Shown one piece after another: positions 61,422 to 64,000 of a stretch of DNA of 64,000 bases (its first letter is position 1; each line of letters opens with the position of its first letter). The stretch covers positions 14,013 through 78,012 of the forward strand of contig JAKEHY010000016.1 of assembly GCA_022614805.1 (NCBI GenBank). The letters are read 5' to 3'. The stretch is from Candidatus Zixiibacteriota bacterium. Its GTDB lineage: Bacteria > Zixibacteria > MSB-5A5 > DSPP01. The translations under genes and the position numbers were made by a program. The notes beneath the pieces are model-generated. The model was given only the letters and a program-made list of their open reading frames with translations, ran no database searches and was not told the origin of the DNA.

Positions 61422-62519
61422 GTGCGCATTCGCTATTCCAAATACGACCCGGAGGCGGTTCGCAAGCTCAAGGACTTCGCCGAGCTTTTAAAGCTTTTCA
61501 ACTACCTCGTTCTGGCCTCTTCCGGCGACATCGAAAAAGTGCTCCGCTATATGAAAATGCTCCAGAAGCAGGGGTATCTGGACAAGGATTTTAATCTGGA
61601 CGAATTCGTCAACCAGCTCGGGGAGGAAGGCTACGTTCAAAAGGTCAAAAACCGACTTTCTTTGACCCCCAAGGGGGAGCGTAAAATCCGTCAGGACTCC
61701 TTTCAGGCGATTTTTTCCAACTTGAAAAAAGGGGGCTTCGGCAACCACCCGATTCCCCACGAGGGGGGCGGCACCCGCGAGCAGCTGCCGGAAAAGCGCC
61801 CCTATGAATTCGGGGATGAAACTGAAAACATCGATTTTCCGGCTTCCATCAAAAACTTAATCCAGCGCGCCGGTTTGAGCTCCGATTTTTTCTTCGAGGA
61901 AGGCGACCTCGAAGTTTTCGAGACCGAATCGGTTTCCTCCTGCGCCACGGTTTTGCTTTTGGACATCAGCCATTCGATGATTCTCTACGGGGAGGACCGC
62001 ATCACCCCGGCCAAGCAGGTGGCGCTCGCTTTGACCGAACTGATAATGACCCAGTATCCCAAGGACAGTTTGAACGTGGTGCTTTTCGGCGACAACGCCA
62101 AGGAAGTGCCCATTAAAGAGCTGGCCTACGCTTCGGTCGGCCCGTTCCACACCAACACCAAGGCCGGCTTGATTCTGGCCCGCCAGATTTTGGGCCGCAA
62201 AAAGCATCCCAACAAGCAGATTATCATGATTACGGACGGCAAGCCCTCCGTGATTATCCGCCCCAACGGCACGATTTACAGAAACCCGGTCGGTTTAGAC
62301 CCGATAATCGTCAACCGGACCTTGGACGAGGCGGTCATCTGCCGCAAAAGAAGAATCCCGATAACCACTTTTATGATTGCCTCCGACCCCTATTTGCAAA
62401 ATTTCGTGGAGAAGCTGACCGAACTGAACAAGGGCCGGGCCTATTTTACCACCCCCGACCGGCTGGGGGAGTTCATCCTCTGGGACTTCGTCGCCAACCG
62501 CCGCAAGAAAATACGGTAA
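61422..62519 (+). CDS. VWA-domain protein, partner of the AAA+ ATPase
   Basis: A 365-residue protein with a von Willebrand A domain. The MIDAS motif is VLLLDISHSM (DxSxS-type; it reads D-I-S-H-S), with later Thr in GPFHTNTKAG and Asp in IIMITDGKPS. The first 140 residues are helical and charged, possibly the contact to the ATPase. It starts with GTG at 61422, one base after the ATPase stop. AAA+/VWA pairs act in metal-cofactor insertion or protein remodelling; the client is not apparent here. Confidence 0.9.
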   Translation: MRIRYSKYDPEAVRKLKDFAELLKLFNYLVLASSGDIEKVLRYMKMLQKQGYLDKDFNLDEFVNQLGEEGYVQKVKNRLSLTPKGERKIRQDSFQAIFSNLKKGGFGNHPIPHEGGGTREQLPEKRPYEFGDETENIDFPASIKNLIQRAGLSSDFFFEEGDLEVFETESVSSCATVLLLDISHSMILYGEDRITPAKQVALALTELIMTQYPKDSLNVVLFGDNAKEVPIKELAYASVGPFHTNTKAGLILARQILGRKKHPNKQIIMITDGKPSVIIRPNGTIYRNPVGLDPIIVNRTLDEAVICRKRRIPITTFMIASDPYLQNFVEKLTELNKGRAYFTTPDRLGEFILWDFVANRRKKIR

Positions 62520-63073
62520 GACACCTAACCCCCCGACTTCCCTCGACAGGCTTTCCTCGGCTATCCCTCGGCTTCGCTCGGGATAAACGCTCGGAACAAG
62601 TCGGGACAAGTCGCTCGGGACAGGCCCGATGCGGGCAATGGCGCATCGTGAAACATTGACGATTGAAAAACAAAAGCAATCAAGGGGGAAATTTGGCGAA
62701 AACGATAGGAAAAGAGTTGTGGTTTTGGAAACTTGGATGGTGGGGAAAGAGGGGTGAAATTGTAGATTTTTTTGAAAAATCGCGAAACAAAAACTGTTGG
62801 AAAATGCTTGCGAATTTGGGTGAAAGTGCAATTTAATACACATCCTTAAACCCAATGTCCGGGAGCGGATTGCGAAATGTGACCAATTATTTTTCGGCCT
62901 TCGGCCTGAAGGGCTTGCATAGGATGAACTTGCGCCACACATTTTTTAAGGGGTTTTTGGACAGGTAAAAGCGGAAGTGAAAACTTGCCGAAGCGGGGGT
63001 GGATTTGACAAAATGGGGGGATCTAATACAAAAACTGTTTGGCGGATTGCGGCAAACTTATTAAATTAGCCGC
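62520..63073. other. Long gene-free region with repeat fragments
   Basis: No convincing gene in about 550 bases. Bases 62521-62640 hold a GC-rich mosaic of direct and inverted fragments around TCGGCTTCGCTCGGGATA and CTCGGGACAGG, related to the inverted repeat at 4180-4222. The rest is AT-rich with a short hairpin (CGGCCTTCGGCC near 62896-62907) and a duplicated AAAAACTGTT (about 62788 and 63030). A promoter-like element stands at its end. Confidence 0.5.
63005..63032 (+). promoter_or_regulatory. Possible promoter of the DNA methyltransferase gene
   Basis: TTGACA, 16 bases, TACAAA, about 40 bases before the GTG at 63074. Confidence 0.4.
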
Positions 63074-63934
63074 GTGTCAAGCGGGAGGGTGAGCGTTCGA
63101 AAAAGGCTTGATCTGCAAAAGTTTGTTTCCCCTGCAAACGACAAAAAAACTGCGTTTTACGGATGGTATCTCTACAAACACGGGTACTCCCGCCAGATGG
63201 TATTTGAAATGTTGAACATGCTTGGAATCAAGAAAGCCCAAACCGTTCTGGACCCCTTCTGCGGGGGGGGGACAACCCTTTTGGCAACTTCGGAGAAGGG
63301 AGTTAACTCGGTCGGTTACGATATAATGCCATTTGCGGTTTTTGTTACGAATGCCAAAAGGCATCAACCTAAAGTGGAAGAAATAGAAAAAATAGAAAAG
63401 AGATTTACGGATTCTTTGTTGTTCGTTAAAAATGGGAAAGCACGATTTGATGTTGAAACTATTCACAAAGCATTTACCCCATCTGTTTTGAGTTTTTTAG
63501 TGACACTTCGCCACGAAATTGGGGAAATTCGTAATTCCCGAGTTCGAAACTTTTTTCTGCTGGCTTTTTTGAGGACTGCTGATTTTGCAAGTATAGCAAA
63601 GAAAGACGGAGGGTTTTTGCGAATCACCAATGAGGGGGTTACTAACAAACGTAAGGTTTTTGATTATTTCAAGAAGACTTTGGGTGAAATGAAAAGAGAT
63701 ATTTTTATTCCGGGGATTAGATTTACCGGAAATTCTACCGCCCATTTGGGCGATAGTCGATCCTTTCAGGATGAGGGAGATTACGATGCGGTAATTAGCT
63801 CCCCGCCATACCCAAACCGTCATGACTATACGCGGGTATACCTATTGGAAGAAGTTCTAGGTTTTGGAGATAACAACTCCAAGATCAAAAAACTACGGTA
63901 TGCCGTGCCCCACTTAAGATTTGGACAGGTATAA
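63074..63934 (+). CDS. DNA methyltransferase, possibly shortened
   Basis: A 286-residue amino-methyltransferase. The SAM motif is VLDPFCGGGTTLLA (D60-T68) and the catalytic motif is SSPPYPNRHDYTR (S243-Y246), the SPPY form found in N4-cytosine enzymes. Here the SAM motif precedes the catalytic motif, the reverse of the usual order for SPPY enzymes. The ORF ends only 40 residues after SPPY, while many relatives run longer, so it may be truncated or split. It starts at GTG 63074 (a second GTG lies at 63089). The gene is AT-rich against its neighbours and is followed by another gene, as in a restriction-modification locus. Confidence 0.78.
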   Translation: MSSGRVSVRKRLDLQKFVSPANDKKTAFYGWYLYKHGYSRQMVFEMLNMLGIKKAQTVLDPFCGGGTTLLATSEKGVNSVGYDIMPFAVFVTNAKRHQPKVEEIEKIEKRFTDSLLFVKNGKARFDVETIHKAFTPSVLSFLVTLRHEIGEIRNSRVRNFFLLAFLRTADFASIAKKDGGFLRITNEGVTNKRKVFDYFKKTLGEMKRDIFIPGIRFTGNSTAHLGDSRSFQDEGDYDAVISSPPYPNRHDYTRVYLLEEVLGFGDNNSKIKKLRYAVPHLRFGQV

Positions 63935-63951
63935 TTGGTCAAGGAGGTTAA

Positions 63952-64000
63952 ATGGAGACAGCGACGATGCCTGTTCAGATCCGGAAGGTTTCGGGTAGGA
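63952..64000 (+). CDS. Start of a gene that leaves the window
   Basis: ATG 63952 follows AAGGAGGTTAA, an excellent ribosome binding site. The first 16 codons read METATMPVQIRKVSGR and then the window ends. Position 17 bases after the methyltransferase stop suggests a partner, perhaps the restriction enzyme or the rest of the methyltransferase unit; this cannot be told from the sequence. Confidence 0.55.
   Translation, partial: METATMPVQIRKVSGR

Overview
The window is a gene-dense bacterial chromosome segment of about 55% GC by eye, with complete housekeeping genes (prmC-prfA, rpmE, pcm, eno, recO, uvrA, birA-nadC, queG, glyS, tadA, mutM) and many envelope proteins. Signs of a diderm of the FCB-like candidate phyla (Zixibacteria/KSB1-like; inference only) are two Hanks-type Ser/Thr kinases with TPR or PEGA tails, lipoproteins with Ig-like and TPR domains, outer-membrane beta-barrels ending in phenylalanine, a secreted subtilase ending in dockerin-like repeats, and a one-chain alpha2-type glycyl-tRNA synthetase. 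TGA is used as a stop throughout.

Layout. 1-14.4 kb: MscS channel, TPR kinase, two-gene lipoprotein operon, prmC-prfA, DUF1385, rpmE, pcm, then eno-ftsB-like-recO. 14.4-17.7 kb: an insertion hot spot between recO and uvrA, in which two diverged copies of the recO 3' end separate three sets of accessory genes, including an AT-rich three-gene HNH nuclease cassette. 17.7-27.4 kb: uvrA, birA-nadC-flavin reductase, queG, a GT-C-like membrane protein, rhodanese, small enzymes. 27.4-31.6 kb: an AT-rich SIR2-like gene overlapping a 31-codon membrane peptide, followed by small membrane proteins, a TMEM175-like protein, a zinc-ribbon protein and a LiaF-like protein. 31.7-44.7 kb: aquaporin, DUF2238, glyS, a PLP/CBS-domain enzyme, an ECF sigma operon, the PEGA kinase, cupin, MsrB-MsrA fusion, DUF885 hydrolase. 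44.7-51.9 kb: a second SIR2-like gene broken by one in-frame TGA, tRNA-Ser(CGA), tadA, tRNA-Arg(ACG), a solute-binding lipoprotein, a cysteine-motif secreted protein, MBL nuclease-like protein, adenosine-specific kinase, HEAT-cyclophilin. 52-56 kb: a four-gene exported operon of unknown function bordered by gene debris. 56-64 kb: subtilase, mutM, an AAA-ATPase/VWA pair, and the start of a DNA-methyltransferase locus.

Most interesting points: (1) the operon at 52285-55707, in which a 170-residue secreted protein and the C-terminal domain of its 540-residue neighbour share the same five-cysteine framework with nearly identical spacing, and the large protein also carries three copies of a His/Asp helix motif, which suggests an undescribed periplasmic metal or redox module; (2) the repeated, diverged recO tails; (3) the two SIR2-like genes, one coupled by an ATGA overlap to a membrane micro-peptide and one newly broken. 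All family names come from motif recognition by eye; no database search was run.
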